Positions 7,874 through 16,696 of a DNA stretch of 36,734 nucleotides are shown here, piece by piece (positions within the stretch are counted from its first letter, which is position 1; the number at the start of each line of letters is the position of its first letter). The notes beneath the pieces are model-generated. The model was not told the origin of the DNA, did no database searches, and saw only the letters and a list, made by a program, of their open reading frames with translations. The DNA is taken from contig CANDKR010000014.1 of the NCBI GenBank assembly GCA_947385375.1, positions 1 through 36,734 of the forward strand, read 5' to 3'. A program made the translations under genes and the position numbers. The stretch is from an uncultured Clostridia bacterium (lineage in GTDB: Bacteria > Bacillota > Clostridia > TANB77 > CAG-508).

Positions 7874-9088
7874 ATGATTTTAGATAATTTTTTATCACAG
7901 TTTGTGCAAACTACAGATTTTCCAACACTAGATGCAATGGAATACCTTATGAAAAACCTAGGCTCTCCTGAAAAAGAGCTAAAGTTTATCCATGTTGCTG
8001 GAACTAATGGAAAAGGCAGTATTTGTGAAATGTTAAATAATATTCTTATGCTTTCTAATTACAAAGTAGGAAAATTTATGTCACCTCACTTAGTTGTTAG
8101 TAATGAAAGTATTTGTATAAACAATGTTCAGATTACAGATAATGAATTTTTAGGATATAAAGAAAAATTTGAGACACTTGCACAAGACTATTTTAACGAA
8201 ACAAAAAGAAGTCTTACTCGTTTCGAGATACTAACAGCACTTGGAATATTATACTTTAAAGAACATAACTGCGATATAGTACTTTTAGAAGTAGGACTTG
8301 GCGGTATGTATGACTGCACTAATATAGTAAACTCACTTATTTCTGTTTTTGGAAGTATTGGCTTTGACCATACTGCCATACTTGGAAATACACTTGAAGA
8401 AATTGCAAGTCAAAAAGCTGGAATTATAAAAGATAATTCTAATACTGTTATTTTCGAGCAACCTGCTATACCCGTAATAGAAGACGTTTGTTATAATAAA
8501 AAATCTAAGTTACATATTATAGAAAATAAAGAAATAACTAATTATAATTTTGATAGCTCTTACCAATACTTTGACTATTTAGATTTTAAAAATCTATGTA
8601 TAAACTTAAAAGGGAAAAAACAAATTGAAAATGCTTGTATAGCAATAGAGTGCTCTAACATTTTAGAAGAAAACGGATTTAAAATTAAGAAAGAAACGAT
8701 ATATGAAGCTCTAAAAACAGTTACCCACCCTGCTCGTTTCGAAGAATTAACAAAAAATCCTAGAATTATATTTGATGGTGCACATAACGAGAATGCTATG
8801 CTTAACTTTATAGAAACAGTAAACTCATTGTTCCCTAAAGAAAATAAAACTTTTTTAGTTTCTATTATCACTACAAAAGATTATAAAACTATATTAAATT
8901 TGCTCTTAAATGGTTTTGATAATTGTACCTTTATATTCACAGACGGTACCGATGATACAAAGTTTTTTAAAGCACAAATTTTATACGATTATGCTAAAAC
9001 TTTAAATACTTCTAATATATTGGAAATATCAGATTTCAAAAGTGGAATACAAAAATTACAGTCTAAAATTAACTTTATTGTTCGGTAG
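7874..9088 (+). CDS. folC: Folylpolyglutamate synthase/dihydrofolate synthase
   Basis: 404 residues. HVAGTNGKGS near 40-49 is the Mur-ligase-type P-loop of FolC, LLEVGLGGMYDCTN is the second nucleotide/metal motif, and HPARFEELTKNPRIIFDGAHNENA matches the domain junction. The enzyme adds glutamate to folates, which traps them in the cell, and may make dihydrofolate from dihydropteroate. This is the logical partner of the folate importer upstream. AAGGAG lies 8 bases before the ATG at 7874. I could not assign a confident plus-strand promoter, so transcription may come through from the ecf genes or from a weak local promoter. Confidence 0.92.
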   Translation: MILDNFLSQFVQTTDFPTLDAMEYLMKNLGSPEKELKFIHVAGTNGKGSICEMLNNILMLSNYKVGKFMSPHLVVSNESICINNVQITDNEFLGYKEKFETLAQDYFNETKRSLTRFEILTALGILYFKEHNCDIVLLEVGLGGMYDCTNIVNSLISVFGSIGFDHTAILGNTLEEIASQKAGIIKDNSNTVIFEQPAIPVIEDVCYNKKSKLHIIENKEITNYNFDSSYQYFDYLDFKNLCINLKGKKQIENACIAIECSNILEENGFKIKKETIYEALKTVTHPARFEELTKNPRIIFDGAHNENAMLNFIETVNSLFPKENKTFLVSIITTKDYKTILNLLLNGFDNCTFIFTDGTDDTKFFKAQILYDYAKTLNTSNILEISDFKSGIQKLQSKINFIVR

Positions 9089-9111
9089 CTTTTATGTATA
9101 TGAAAGCGCAA

Positions 9112-9138
9112 AAAAACTGCTTAGATAAGCAGGTTTTT
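9112..9138 (+). terminator. folC terminator
   Basis: AAAAACTGCTT (9112-9122) pairs with AAGCAGGTTTTT (9127-9138) with one bulged G. It lies 24 bases after the folC stop, facing the lexA stop. Confidence 0.7.
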
Positions 9139-9164
9139 GTGTTCAGCATTAATAAACGTATATT

Positions 9165-9821
9165 TTACATCTTTCTAAATACACCTTTTACTTTTCCTAA
9201 AATCTCACAGTTTGGAACTATAATTGGATCCATTGTAGAGTTCTCAGGTTGTAATCTAATATGTCCATTTTCTTTATAGAAAGTTTTAACAGTTGCCTCA
9301 TCATCAATAAGTGCAACAACTATTTCACCATTATTAGCTACATTTTGTTTTTTTACTAGAATATAGTCGCCATCTAAAATACCAGCTTCTATCATACTAG
9401 TTCCTCTAACTGTAAGCATAAAACTTTCAGAGTTTCCAACAAAATCTATCGGAATTGGGAAAGTATCAGTAACATTTTCAACTGCCAAAATTGGTGCTCC
9501 AGCAGTAATCTTTCCTATAACTGGTACATCTACCATTTCTTTACTTGTATATGCTTCTTTAAATGTCTCTTGATTTGGATCTTCTTCAAGACCACCTTTA
9601 AGTAGTTTTAATGTTCTACCTTTTTGGCTTTCTTTCTTTACAAAACCTTTCTTCTCAAGAGAAGCTATGTATCCGTGAACTGTTGCAGTAGATTTTAGCC
9701 CAACAGCTTTTCCTATTTCTCTAACTGATGGTGGATAACCATTTAATTTAACTTGTTTTTCAATAAATTTAAGTATCGCTTTTTCTCTCCTATTTAGCGC
9801 ATTTGGGTCTTTTTTTCTCAT
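9165..9821 (-). CDS. lexA: LexA, SOS repressor
   Basis: 218 residues from the ATG at 9821, behind AAAAAAGGAGTGG; the longer frame upstream would place the start ahead of the promoter. An N-terminal winged helix (1-70, YPPSVREIGKAVGLKSTATVHGYI) binds DNA. The C-terminal S24 domain has the self-cleavage site A107-G108 in ITAGAP, Ser142 in GTSMIEAG and Lys179 in EATVKTF. RecA-stimulated self-cleavage lifts repression of DNA-repair genes. No GAAC-N4-GTTC box is seen near the gene, but an imperfect dyad lies inside its promoter. Confidence 0.94.
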   Translation of the reverse strand: MRKKDPNALNRREKAILKFIEKQVKLNGYPPSVREIGKAVGLKSTATVHGYIASLEKKGFVKKESQKGRTLKLLKGGLEEDPNQETFKEAYTSKEMVDVPVIGKITAGAPILAVENVTDTFPIPIDFVGNSESFMLTVRGTSMIEAGILDGDYILVKKQNVANNGEIVVALIDDEATVKTFYKENGHIRLQPENSTMDPIIVPNCEILGKVKGVFRKM

Positions 9822-9852
9822 ATTAACCACTCCTTTTTTATTATCTAAAAAG

Positions 9853-9881
9853 ATATTATCACAAAACATTTGATTTGTCAA
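9853..9881 (-). promoter_or_regulatory. lexA promoter with an internal imperfect dyad
   Basis: TTGACA-like box (9881-9876), 17 bp, TAATAT (9858-9853). Within it, 9861-9878 reads ACAAAACATTTGATTTGT, which matches its own complement at 14 of 18 positions. An operator between -35 and -10 would suit autorepression by LexA. Confidence 0.65.
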
Positions 9882-9893
9882 ACAAATTTTCTT

Positions 9894-10322
9894 TTATTTT
9901 TCAATTTTTTCAAAAACTAATTTTCGCAAATTCTCATTTTCTAAATCTCTTGTAAAAGTAATCTGCAAATAACTCTTTGGTAGCAAGCTTTCTATCATTT
10001 CTCCCCATTCAATTATTACAGCACCTTTTTCAAAATATTCTTCTCCACCAATTGCAGAAAATTCCTCTTCTTCCTCTAATCTATATACATCAAAATGATA
10101 TATGTTCAAATTTTCAGTATAATATTCATTAACTATTGTAAAAGTAGGACTTGAGATTTCTTTTTCTAGTCCAAAATATGTAAGTATCCCTTCTGTAAGT
10201 TTAGTTTTCCCAGAACCTAAATCTCCTGTAAGTACAATTACATCACCTTTTTTTAAATTCTTAGCAATTTTCTTCCCTATCTCTAAAGTTTCTTCTGGTG
10301 AATTTGAAATAATCTCTTCCAT
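9894..10322 (-). CDS. tsaE: TsaE, tRNA t6A37 synthesis ATPase
   Basis: 142 residues, the normal length. GDLGSGKT near 34-41 is the Walker A motif, SPTFTIVNEY, HFDVYRL and IEWGE are family hallmarks. TsaE works with TsaB and TsaD to make threonylcarbamoyl-adenosine on ANN-decoding tRNAs. The other two genes are not in this window. The stop lies 13 bases upstream of the lexA promoter, so lexA is separately transcribed. Confidence 0.93.
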   Translation of the reverse strand: MEEIISNSPEETLEIGKKIAKNLKKGDVIVLTGDLGSGKTKLTEGILTYFGLEKEISSPTFTIVNEYYTENLNIYHFDVYRLEEEEEFSAIGGEEYFEKGAVIIEWGEMIESLLPKSYLQITFTRDLENENLRKLVFEKIEK

Positions 10323-10388
10323 ACAATATCTCCTACTACTTTTATTTCCTTTTTATATTATCACAAATACTAAATTTTAGCAATAAAA

Positions 10389-10409
10389 GAAGCTCTCCTT
10401 AAGAGCTTC
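10389..10409 (-). terminator. Terminator of the two-component/ABC operon
   Basis: GAAGCTCT (10389-10396) pairs with AGAGCTTC (10402-10409), followed by TTTTATT on the minus strand. It overlaps the histidine kinase stop codon. Confidence 0.75.
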
Positions 10410-11293
10410 TACAATTCTATTTCTATAATTAAATTCTCAGCTTCGTACTTTGCAACTATCCTTCCACCATTTAACTCTACTAATTGTTTTGCAATTGAAA
10501 GTCCTACTCCAGTTGATTTTTTCGCATTTTCCACTGTATAATAGCGATTAAATATTTTCTCTACACTTGCTCTATCTAAAAAGCTAGCCTTATTAGAAAA
10601 AGTAACTTTCCCACTATCTTCTAGTCTGACTTTAAAATCGCCATTACTATATTTGCTAACATTTGATAATATGTTTTCAAAAACTCTAACTATAGTATTT
10701 TTATCGACATTTTTGTATATTTTCTGTTCTGTGATTTCTACTTGCGGTATTACAGCTTTTTCTTTAAAAATTGTATAAAAGTTTGCTAAAGCCTCTTCTA
10801 ACAATTCATTAATACAAATTTCTTCTTTCTCTATGTTTACACCAATATCTAAGGTTTTAAAAAAGTCAAATAATTGCTCTGTACGTAAAATCAAATCTTC
10901 TGTTTTGTTTTCAACTATTTGCAAATATTCTTCTTGCTTAGTACTATCCTTACTTTCCTTCATTAAATCTACATATCCAGAAATAGCAGTAAGTGGAGTT
11001 CTAAGGTCGTGCGAAATATTTGTGGCTAAAGTCTTTATTTCCTGATTTCCATTTTCATATTGTAATCTTTGATTTCTTAAACTTTTAAGTTCCGTATTTA
11101 AGCTATTACAAAGCTTCTTAACTTCTTTATCGCCAGACGATACAGTAATTAAGTTGTTAGTATCTGATTTTAAGATTTCTGTTAATGTTGTCCTTATTTC
11201 TCGAATTGATAATCTTAAACCTATTAACTTAAATAACAAAACAATTATGATAGTTATTAAAATACCAATTGCTACATAAAACCAGATACTCAA
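10409..11293 (-). CDS. Sensor histidine kinase without an extracellular domain
   Basis: 294 residues. One membrane segment at about 5-25, a short linker, the phosphoacceptor H95 in ISHDLRTPLTAISGY, an N-box ENILSNVSKYS, and a G-box TGVGLSIAKQL in the ATPase domain. The absence of a sensing loop is typical of kinases that read the state of a partner ABC exporter. It is last in the operon response regulator - ATPase - permease - kinase, so it probably senses or controls that exporter. Confidence 0.9.
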   Translation of the reverse strand: MSIWFYVAIGILITIIIVLLFKLIGLRLSIREIRTTLTEILKSDTNNLITVSSGDKEVKKLCNSLNTELKSLRNQRLQYENGNQEIKTLATNISHDLRTPLTAISGYVDLMKESKDSTKQEEYLQIVENKTEDLILRTEQLFDFFKTLDIGVNIEKEEICINELLEEALANFYTIFKEKAVIPQVEITEQKIYKNVDKNTIVRVFENILSNVSKYSNGDFKVRLEDSGKVTFSNKASFLDRASVEKIFNRYYTVENAKKSTGVGLSIAKQLVELNGGRIVAKYEAENLIIEIEL

Positions 11294-11308
11294 AGAACCT
11301 TCTCTCCC

Positions 11309-12136
11309 TTAATTTAATTCTTTTTTGTTAAATACATATAGTCCTATTCCAGTAAATATTATCACATCTGCTAAAGAATATAAAGGTAATATTCTAAAAT
11401 CTATTTCATATCCACCAGCTACCATAAAAGCTTGACCTGATGGAATAGCATTTACAATATTTTGATAAACCTCTCTTTGTTCAGGTGTTAGATATTTTGG
11501 ATTTTTTTCTTCCTTAAATTCCATTTCACCACTTTCGTTTAAAAATCCAACTTGCTGATATTCAGGTGCTTCTAATTTAGAAAATAGTGTCATAGCTATC
11601 ATCATTAGTCCAAAAGCTAGTAAAATTGAAACTATTGAAATTATTGTCTTATTTGAAATTACCATTGCTATAAATGTAAATATTGCTGAAAAAGCAAGTA
11701 TTATTCCAGTATAACATAATAAGACAATTGCAAACTCTTTTACAGGCATAACTAAGCCTCCAAGCAATGGTATACCGACGGCTGCAACAACTGCTAAGTG
11801 TATTATTTCTGCTAATATGCTTGTAGAAATTACAAGTATTAAATTAGATAAATATATCTTTGTTCTACTACATCCAACTATTATCTTATTTCTTAAAGTT
11901 CCATCTGAATATTCTCTACCAACAAATAATGAAGTAAAAGTTGCAATTACAATTCCTGTAACCGTTATGTTGTTCATTAATGACCTATCTAGTTCTTCTA
12001 CTTGGTTATAAGTCTTCATTTCTGAATACTGTGAATATACCATAAATAAGGCAAGTACTACAGTAAATATAATTACAGCTAAAAATGCTTTTGATTTTCT
12101 TAATCTCGTAAAACCTGCATCTAGTAATTTAAACAT
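11309..12136 (-). CDS. ABC-2 type exporter permease
   Basis: About 275 residues from ATG at 12136, behind GGAGGTGG. An in-frame TTG at 12151 is less likely. Six hydrophobic helices, including one near the N-terminus (AFLAVIIFTVVLALFMVY) and a block in the middle, with a hydrophilic loop before the last. GREYSDGTLRNKIIVG is a hallmark of ABC-2 permeases of lantibiotic immunity or bacitracin-type exporters. It overlaps the ATPase stop by 8 bases (ATGTTTAA). The substrate cannot be read from sequence. Confidence 0.85.
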   Translation of the reverse strand: MFKLLDAGFTRLRKSKAFLAVIIFTVVLALFMVYSQYSEMKTYNQVEELDRSLMNNITVTGIVIATFTSLFVGREYSDGTLRNKIIVGCSRTKIYLSNLILVISTSILAEIIHLAVVAAVGIPLLGGLVMPVKEFAIVLLCYTGIILAFSAIFTFIAMVISNKTIISIVSILLAFGLMMIAMTLFSKLEAPEYQQVGFLNESGEMEFKEEKNPKYLTPEQREVYQNIVNAIPSGQAFMVAGGYEIDFRILPLYSLADVIIFTGIGLYVFNKKELN

Positions 12137-13040
12137 TATTGCCACCTCCAATCAAATTAATATAATAATTTTCAAGTGATTCCTCTTTTTCGTGGAATTC
12201 GGTGACTTTGCAGTTTTTATTTGCAAGTGCAATTGTAAATTCTGATATGTCTATATTTTGATAAACATTAATTATATTATTCTCTATAACTTCATAAGGA
12301 ATTTTATTTGCTTCTAAATATTTTACGCATTCTTTAGTATTAGTTACCTTTATCTCAATACGTTTCTTACAATTTTTTTCTAACTCATCTGAACTTACTT
12401 CTTTGATTATCTTACCTTTATCTACAAAACCATAATTTGTTGCAATTTTTGATAGTTCATCTAAATAATGGCTAGATATCAAGAAAGTAATACCATATTC
12501 TTTATTTAATTTTAAAATAAGTTCTCTTATTTCTATTATTCCTTCTGGGTCTAGTCCATTTATTGGCTCATCTAAAATAAGGAAATCTGGATTTCCTACT
12601 AGCGCAATTGCAATGCCTAACCTTTGTCTCATACCTAGAGAAAAGTTTTTAGCCTTTTTATTACCAGTATCTCCAAGTCCAACAAGTTCTAATAGTTCTC
12701 TTATATTTTGTGTAGGTAATCCTATAATTTTATACTGCTCTATTAAATTATCCTTTGCTGTCATATCTAAGTAAATTGATGGCGTTTCAATAATTGCTCC
12801 CATTCTTTTTCTTACATTAACAATTTGAGGATTAGTATTTGAAGTGCCATATATAGAATAAGTACCAGTTGTAGGCTTTTGCAAACCACAAATTAGTCTA
12901 ATACAAGTAGTTTTTCCTGCGCCATTTTTTCCAACTAGTCCATAAATTGCACCCTTTGGTATGTGCATATCTAAATTACTTACAGCTTTAAAATCTTTAT
13001 ATCTCTTTCCGAGATTATGTGTTTCTAAAATATATTCCAT
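12129..13040 (-). CDS. ABC exporter ATPase (BcrA-like)
   Basis: 303 residues. Walker A GKNGAGKTT near 37-45, signature FSLGMRQRLGIA, Walker B FLILDEPINGLDPEG and an SSHYLDEL H-loop. The C-terminal extension after about residue 215 is usual in BcrA/lantibiotic-immunity-type ATPases. GGAGAAGG precedes the ATG. Forms an exporter with the overlapping permease. Adjacency to the two-component genes suggests a drug- or peptide-induced efflux or self-protection unit. Confidence 0.88.
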   Translation of the reverse strand: MEYILETHNLGKRYKDFKAVSNLDMHIPKGAIYGLVGKNGAGKTTCIRLICGLQKPTTGTYSIYGTSNTNPQIVNVRKRMGAIIETPSIYLDMTAKDNLIEQYKIIGLPTQNIRELLELVGLGDTGNKKAKNFSLGMRQRLGIAIALVGNPDFLILDEPINGLDPEGIIEIRELILKLNKEYGITFLISSHYLDELSKIATNYGFVDKGKIIKEVSSDELEKNCKKRIEIKVTNTKECVKYLEANKIPYEVIENNIINVYQNIDISEFTIALANKNCKVTEFHEKEESLENYYINLIGGGNNV

Positions 13041-13119
13041 AACCTTCTCCTTTCAATTATTAGCTTATCATTAAAAAGATAAGAAATTGGTTAAGGAAAT
13101 GGTTAAAATTTAGTTAATA

Positions 13120-13783
13120 TTATTCACATATTTTAAAGCCAATTCCCCACACTGATTCTATGTACTCCTCAGTGGTTAATTTTCTAATTTTCTTTCTTAT
13201 GTTGCTTATATGAACCTTTAAAGAATTTTCATCACAATCTAATGTGTCCTCGCTTATTAAATCTAATAACTTTGTTTTTGTTACAACTTGTTTTGGATTT
13301 AAAAGTAATTGCTTCATTATAGCATATTCTGTCTTAGTAAAATGCACTTCTTTGCCTTTTATAAATACTTCGTGGCTATCATCCTTTAAAAGTATTTCTT
13401 TATATCTTAGCTCTTTACTTGCTTTTTTACTACTACTTTGCCTTAGCTGAACTTGTATCCTAGCTAAAAGCTCTTCTTTTGCAAAAGGCTTAGTAATATA
13501 ATCATTTGCTCCATCTAATAAAACCTTAACTTTATCTTCAGTAGATATTTTTGCGCTCATAACAATTATTGGAGTGTCTTCAACTTGTTTTACGATTTCT
13601 TCACCATTTATTCCGTGGAAGCATTAAGTCAAGTAAAATCAAGTCTGGTCTTTCTTTTTCTAAAATCAACAAAGCTTCTGTTCCTGAATAAGCATTTAAA
13701 ACTATATAATGCTCATTTTCTAAGACTTCTTTAATTAAATTATGAATACTAATATCATCTTCAACTACTAAAATTTTTTTCAT
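13120..13783 (-). pseudogene. OmpR-family response regulator, interrupted by one frameshift
   Basis: Frame one gives the receiver start MKKILVVEDD (acidic D9, D10; phospho-acceptor D52 in LLDLMLP) and then stops. Frame two resumes with GINGEEIVKQVEDTPIIVMSAK, the K of ITKPF, and a complete winged-helix domain ending in ESVWGIGFKICE. Deleting one base within CCGTGG at 13613-13618 rejoins the frames into a normal protein of about 220 residues. It should regulate the exporter operon it heads. The break may be a sequencing or assembly error. AAAGGAGATGC precedes the ATG. Confidence 0.85.
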
Positions 13784-13806
13784 ATAGCATCTCCTTTATT
13801 TTTATG

Positions 13807-13835
13807 ATTATATCACAATAAAAAAATTATGCAAA
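13807..13835 (-). promoter_or_regulatory. Promoter of the response regulator operon
   Basis: TTTGCA (13835-13830), 17 bp, TATAAT (13812-13807) on the minus strand, 24 bases before the ATG. Confidence 0.65.
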
Positions 13836-13862
13836 AAAAATGTACAAACTTAAATTTGTACA
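13832..13862 (-). terminator. Terminator of the zinc-ribbon gene
   Basis: TGTACAAA (13841-13848) pairs with TTTGTACA (13855-13862), and eight U follow on the minus strand. It ends just where the next promoter begins. Confidence 0.75.
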
Positions 13863-13883
13863 TTAAAAACAATTATCTATAAA

Positions 13884-14030
13884 TTAATTATTTTGTTGTT
13901 TTCTAGCTTTTCTGCACTCGCTACATCTTACTGGATTACTAAAACCTTTTTCTTGATAAAATTGTTGTTCACCTTCAGTAAATGTAAATTCTTTACCGCA
14001 GTCTTTGCAAGTTAAAACTATATCGCTCAT
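13884..14030 (-). CDS. Small zinc-ribbon protein
   Basis: 48 residues starting MSDIVLTCKDCGKEF and ending KARKQQNN. Two CxxC knuckles (C8/C11 and C36/C39) are spaced as in the probable zinc-ribbon family seen in many Firmicutes (zf-trcl type). ATG at 14030 follows AGGAGG at suitable spacing, and a hairpin terminator follows the stop. It is a stand-alone gene of unknown role; such proteins are often thought to bind nucleic acid or act as metal-dependent scaffolds. Confidence 0.75.
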   Translation of the reverse strand: MSDIVLTCKDCGKEFTFTEGEQQFYQEKGFSNPVRCSECRKARKQQNN

Positions 14031-14062
14031 TTGTAAACCTCCTTATCTATAAAGCCATAAAA

Positions 14063-14117
14063 AATAGTGTATATCTTTAAAAGCTGAAATAGGCTTTGTT
14101 TAAGACTATACACTATT
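14063..14117 (-). terminator. Long hairpin downstream of the AIM24 gene
   Basis: AATAGTGTATA (14063-14073) pairs with TATACACTATT (14107-14117), and the inside is partly paired as well. A run of six U follows on the minus strand. It fits a terminator of the AIM24 gene. Because it lies in front of the zinc-ribbon gene it could also act as an attenuator. Confidence 0.65.
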
Positions 14118-14196
14118 AAATACTTTTCTTTATTTATTCCAATACTGTGATTATATCACATAAAAACTTTTTTGGCAAGCACTTTATTATTTAATA

Positions 14197-15057
14197 TTAT
14201 TTTAACATTCCCATAAGACCATTAATTGCTGCATTTGTTACAGCAGATCCGCCAGCATTTTCTGGTGTCTTTGAGCCATGTGTTTGATCCATTGCTTGAC
14301 CATTTACTGGTGCTAATAATACCTTTCCTGTTCCTCTATATACGTTTACAAGACCTTCTCCTGATATTCCTGAACCAATTAAAGTCTTTGAAGATTTCTC
14401 AACTGTAAACTCTAATGTTCCAGACCAAGCAACAGCAAAATTTCCATCAACTTTTAAAACATCATTTGTTAATGTGATTTCAATTAGCTCTGACTTTGGA
14501 ACACAACTTTCTAATGCTGCAATTCCAGCACCTTCTAGTTTTAAATTAAATAACCCTTCACCACCAAATACAGCTGAAGAAATATTTGAACGTGCAACAA
14601 CAGATTGATTAACTCTTGACTCGCAAGCTAAGAACATACCGTCATCAAGCACCATTCCACCTTCCCATTCTGATAAATCTTCTAACAAAATATGTCTATA
14701 TGTAGGCTCTAAAACTAATATTCCTTTACCTTTATAAATAGGTTTTACAGTTGATTCCTTTGTTACAGCACCCTTTATAGCTTTTCCTAAAAAATCTCCC
14801 GCACCTTTTACTCCAGTTTCCATTTGCACATTTCCAACTGTCCATTGCATTGCACCAGAGCTAACTGTATATTCATTATCATTAATCTCTATTAATACTT
14901 GTCTTTTCTTAACATTCATTTTATTAGCAAAATAAGCAGTAGTAGCATACATAGGTGAAACGCTTAAGTCTGTTTGATATTCTATTACTCTCATTCCTTC
15001 TTTTTTTGCTATTACTTTTGTATTTTCATTTTCTAAAAAATTTTTAAATTTAAACAT
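14197..15057 (-). CDS. AIM24/TIGR00266 family protein
   Basis: 286 residues made of beta-rich repeats with many Gly positions. YTVSSGAMQWTVGNVQMETG, FLACESRVNQSVVARSN, GGEGLFNLKLEGAG and VYRGTGKVLLAPV match the AIM24-like beta-barrel fold. Bacterial members have no settled function, though they are often found near stress or membrane genes. AGGAGGGGATT precedes the ATG. It has its own promoter at 15087-15115 and ends in a Gly/Ala/Asn tail. Confidence 0.8.
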   Translation of the reverse strand: MFKFKNFLENENTKVIAKKEGMRVIEYQTDLSVSPMYATTAYFANKMNVKKRQVLIEINDNEYTVSSGAMQWTVGNVQMETGVKGAGDFLGKAIKGAVTKESTVKPIYKGKGILVLEPTYRHILLEDLSEWEGGMVLDDGMFLACESRVNQSVVARSNISSAVFGGEGLFNLKLEGAGIAALESCVPKSELIEITLTNDVLKVDGNFAVAWSGTLEFTVEKSSKTLIGSGISGEGLVNVYRGTGKVLLAPVNGQAMDQTHGSKTPENAGGSAVTNAAINGLMGMLK

Positions 15058-15086
15058 AATCCCCTCCTAAATATTTATATAAATTC

Positions 15087-15115
15087 ATTTTACTTATAAA
15101 AAAATTTATTGTCAA
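15087..15115 (-). promoter_or_regulatory. Promoter of the AIM24 gene
   Basis: TTGACA (15115-15110), 17 bp, TAAAAT (15092-15087) on the minus strand, 30 bases before the ATG. Confidence 0.7.
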
Positions 15116-15150
15116 TATTTGTCGAAAACTCCATTTTACTCTTTTACTTT

Positions 15151-15885
15151 TTATAAATTGGTAAATCTGTGTAAAAACTCCTTAGTTTCTTCTTTATTCG
15201 GATTGTTGAAAATTTCTTCTGGACTTCCTTCCTCACAAATAACGCCATCTTTCATATATACAACATAATTAGAAACTTCTCGTGCAAAAGCCATTTCATG
15301 AGTTACAATTATCATTGTAAACCCCTCATTAGCAAGGTCTTTAATTACTTTTAGTACTTCTCCTACCATCTGTGGATCTAAAGCAGACGTTGGCTCATCA
15401 AACAAAAGTACATCTGGCTTCATCGCTAAAGCTCTTGCTATTGCAACACGCTGTTTTTGACCACCAGATAATTGTCTTGGCTTAGCATTTATATATGGTA
15501 ACATTCCAACTTTTTCTAAAAAGTGTAAGCTCTCTTTTTCTGCTTGTTCTTTATCTTCTTTTAACACTTTAGTTAAACCTATCTTACAGTTTTGTAAAAC
15601 ATTCATATTCTCAAATAGGTTGAAACCTTGAAATACCATTCCAACTTTTGTTCTATAACTTGGTATGTTTTTTGAAGTTAATACATTTTCATTTTTATAC
15701 AATATCTTTCCACTAGTTGCTGTTTCTAATAAATTCATACATCTCAAAAGTGTTGATTTACCAGATCCAGAAGCACCAATTATAGAAGTCACCTTTCCAG
15801 CTTCTACTGAAAAATTAATATCTTTCAATACTTCGTGGTTACCAAATTTTTTACTTAAATGTTCTACTTTTATAATTTCATTCAT
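15151..15885 (-). CDS. Amino-acid ABC transporter ATPase, probably lysine
   Basis: 244 residues, the normal length of the polar amino acid (GlnQ/HisP) family. Walker [10 protein letters not shown] at about 37-45, [10 protein letters not shown]-loop, [19 protein letters not shown] signature, [12 protein letters not shown]alker B and THEMAFA H-loop. It powers the permease and binding protein encoded just upstream, and the 8-base overlap with the permease gene shows one operon. The lysine riboswitch in the leader assigns the likely substrate. Confidence 0.9.
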   Translation of the reverse strand: MNEIIKVEHLSKKFGNHEVLKDINFSVEAGKVTSIIGASGSGKSTLLRCMNLLETATSGKILYKNENVLTSKNIPSYRTKVGMVFQGFNLFENMNVLQNCKIGLTKVLKEDKEQAEKESLHFLEKVGMLPYINAKPRQLSGGQKQRVAIARALAMKPDVLLFDEPTSALDPQMVGEVLKVIKDLANEGFTMIIVTHEMAFAREVSNYVVYMKDGVICEEGSPEEIFNNPNKEETKEFLHRFTNL

Positions 15886-16678
15886 AATGATTCTCCTTAT
15901 CCGGATATTTCAACATTCCACTAGTATAAGCTAAAGTATCAGTAGTAGAAAGTGAATAATCTTTTGGGCCATTTAATTTCTTTTCAAAAAATCTAAGTAA
16001 TTTTGAGAAAAATACTGTCATTACTAGATATATAACCATAGTAATTGAGTAAGCTTCAAAAACTGTATAATATGCTCCTGACACTGTCTTAGTTGCAAAA
16101 AACAATTCTACTACACCTATGGAAGAAAGCACACAAGTATCTTTTATATTAATTATTAAATTATTTCCTATTTGTGGCATTATATTTCTTAAAGCCTGTG
16201 GTATTATTACATAAAGCATAGTTTGAAAATGTGTCATACCTATTGCCATAGCGCCTTCTGTCTGCCCCTCTGGAATTGATAAAATACCTCCTCTTACTGT
16301 CTCTGCCATATATGCACCTGTATTTATCGATACAATAAAATATGCTGCTGTCCACATATCCATACGAATATTAAACATTATAGCTGAACCATAAAAAATA
16401 AACATTGCCTGTACCATCATTGGCGTACCACGGAAAACTTCTACATAAATATCTAATAATATCTTTACTAACTTTAAAAATATTTGTTTTAATATATTAT
16501 CTTTTTTGCTAATAGGTATTGTCTGAATCACTCCTACAAAAAATCCTATTAAACAACCTACAATTGTTCCTATTACTGCAATTATTAGTGTAGTACCAGC
16601 ACCTTCTAAAAGCGTAAAACCATATTTTTGTATTATAAAAACAATTCTTCCAAAAAAATCTTGTGGTAATGTGTTCAT
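15878..16678 (-). CDS. Amino-acid ABC transporter permease, probably lysine
   Basis: 266 residues with about five membrane helices. [18 protein letters not shown] and the EAA loop ([37 protein letters not shown], partially [19 protein letters not shown]) are hallmarks of the His/Glu/Gln/Arg/opine permease family. A single permease gene implies a homodimer. It overlaps the ATPase gene by 8 bases and follows the binding protein by 18 bases. CCACGG at 16428-16433 is a normal part of the coding frame here. Confidence 0.9.
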   Translation of the reverse strand: MNTLPQDFFGRIVFIIQKYGFTLLEGAGTTLIIAVIGTIVGCLIGFFVGVIQTIPISKKDNILKQIFLKLVKILLDIYVEVFRGTPMMVQAMFIFYGSAIMFNIRMDMWTAAYFIVSINTGAYMAETVRGGILSIPEGQTEGAMAIGMTHFQTMLYVIIPQALRNIMPQIGNNLIINIKDTCVLSSIGVVELFFATKTVSGAYYTVFEAYSITMVIYLVMTVFFSKLLRFFEKKLNGPKDYSLSTTDTLAYTSGMLKYPDKENHYE

Positions 16679-16696
16679 TTCATTCCTCCATCAATT

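Noticed and set aside
9822..9881. Longer LexA start at 9881
   Set aside because: It would put the start codon in the -35 box; the ATG at 9821 has a strong Shine-Dalgarno sequence and gives the normal length.
16428..16433. CCACGG in the permease gene as a third CCWGG-linked insertion
   Set aside because: The frame is intact here and CGT GGT encodes the conserved Arg-Gly of the family.
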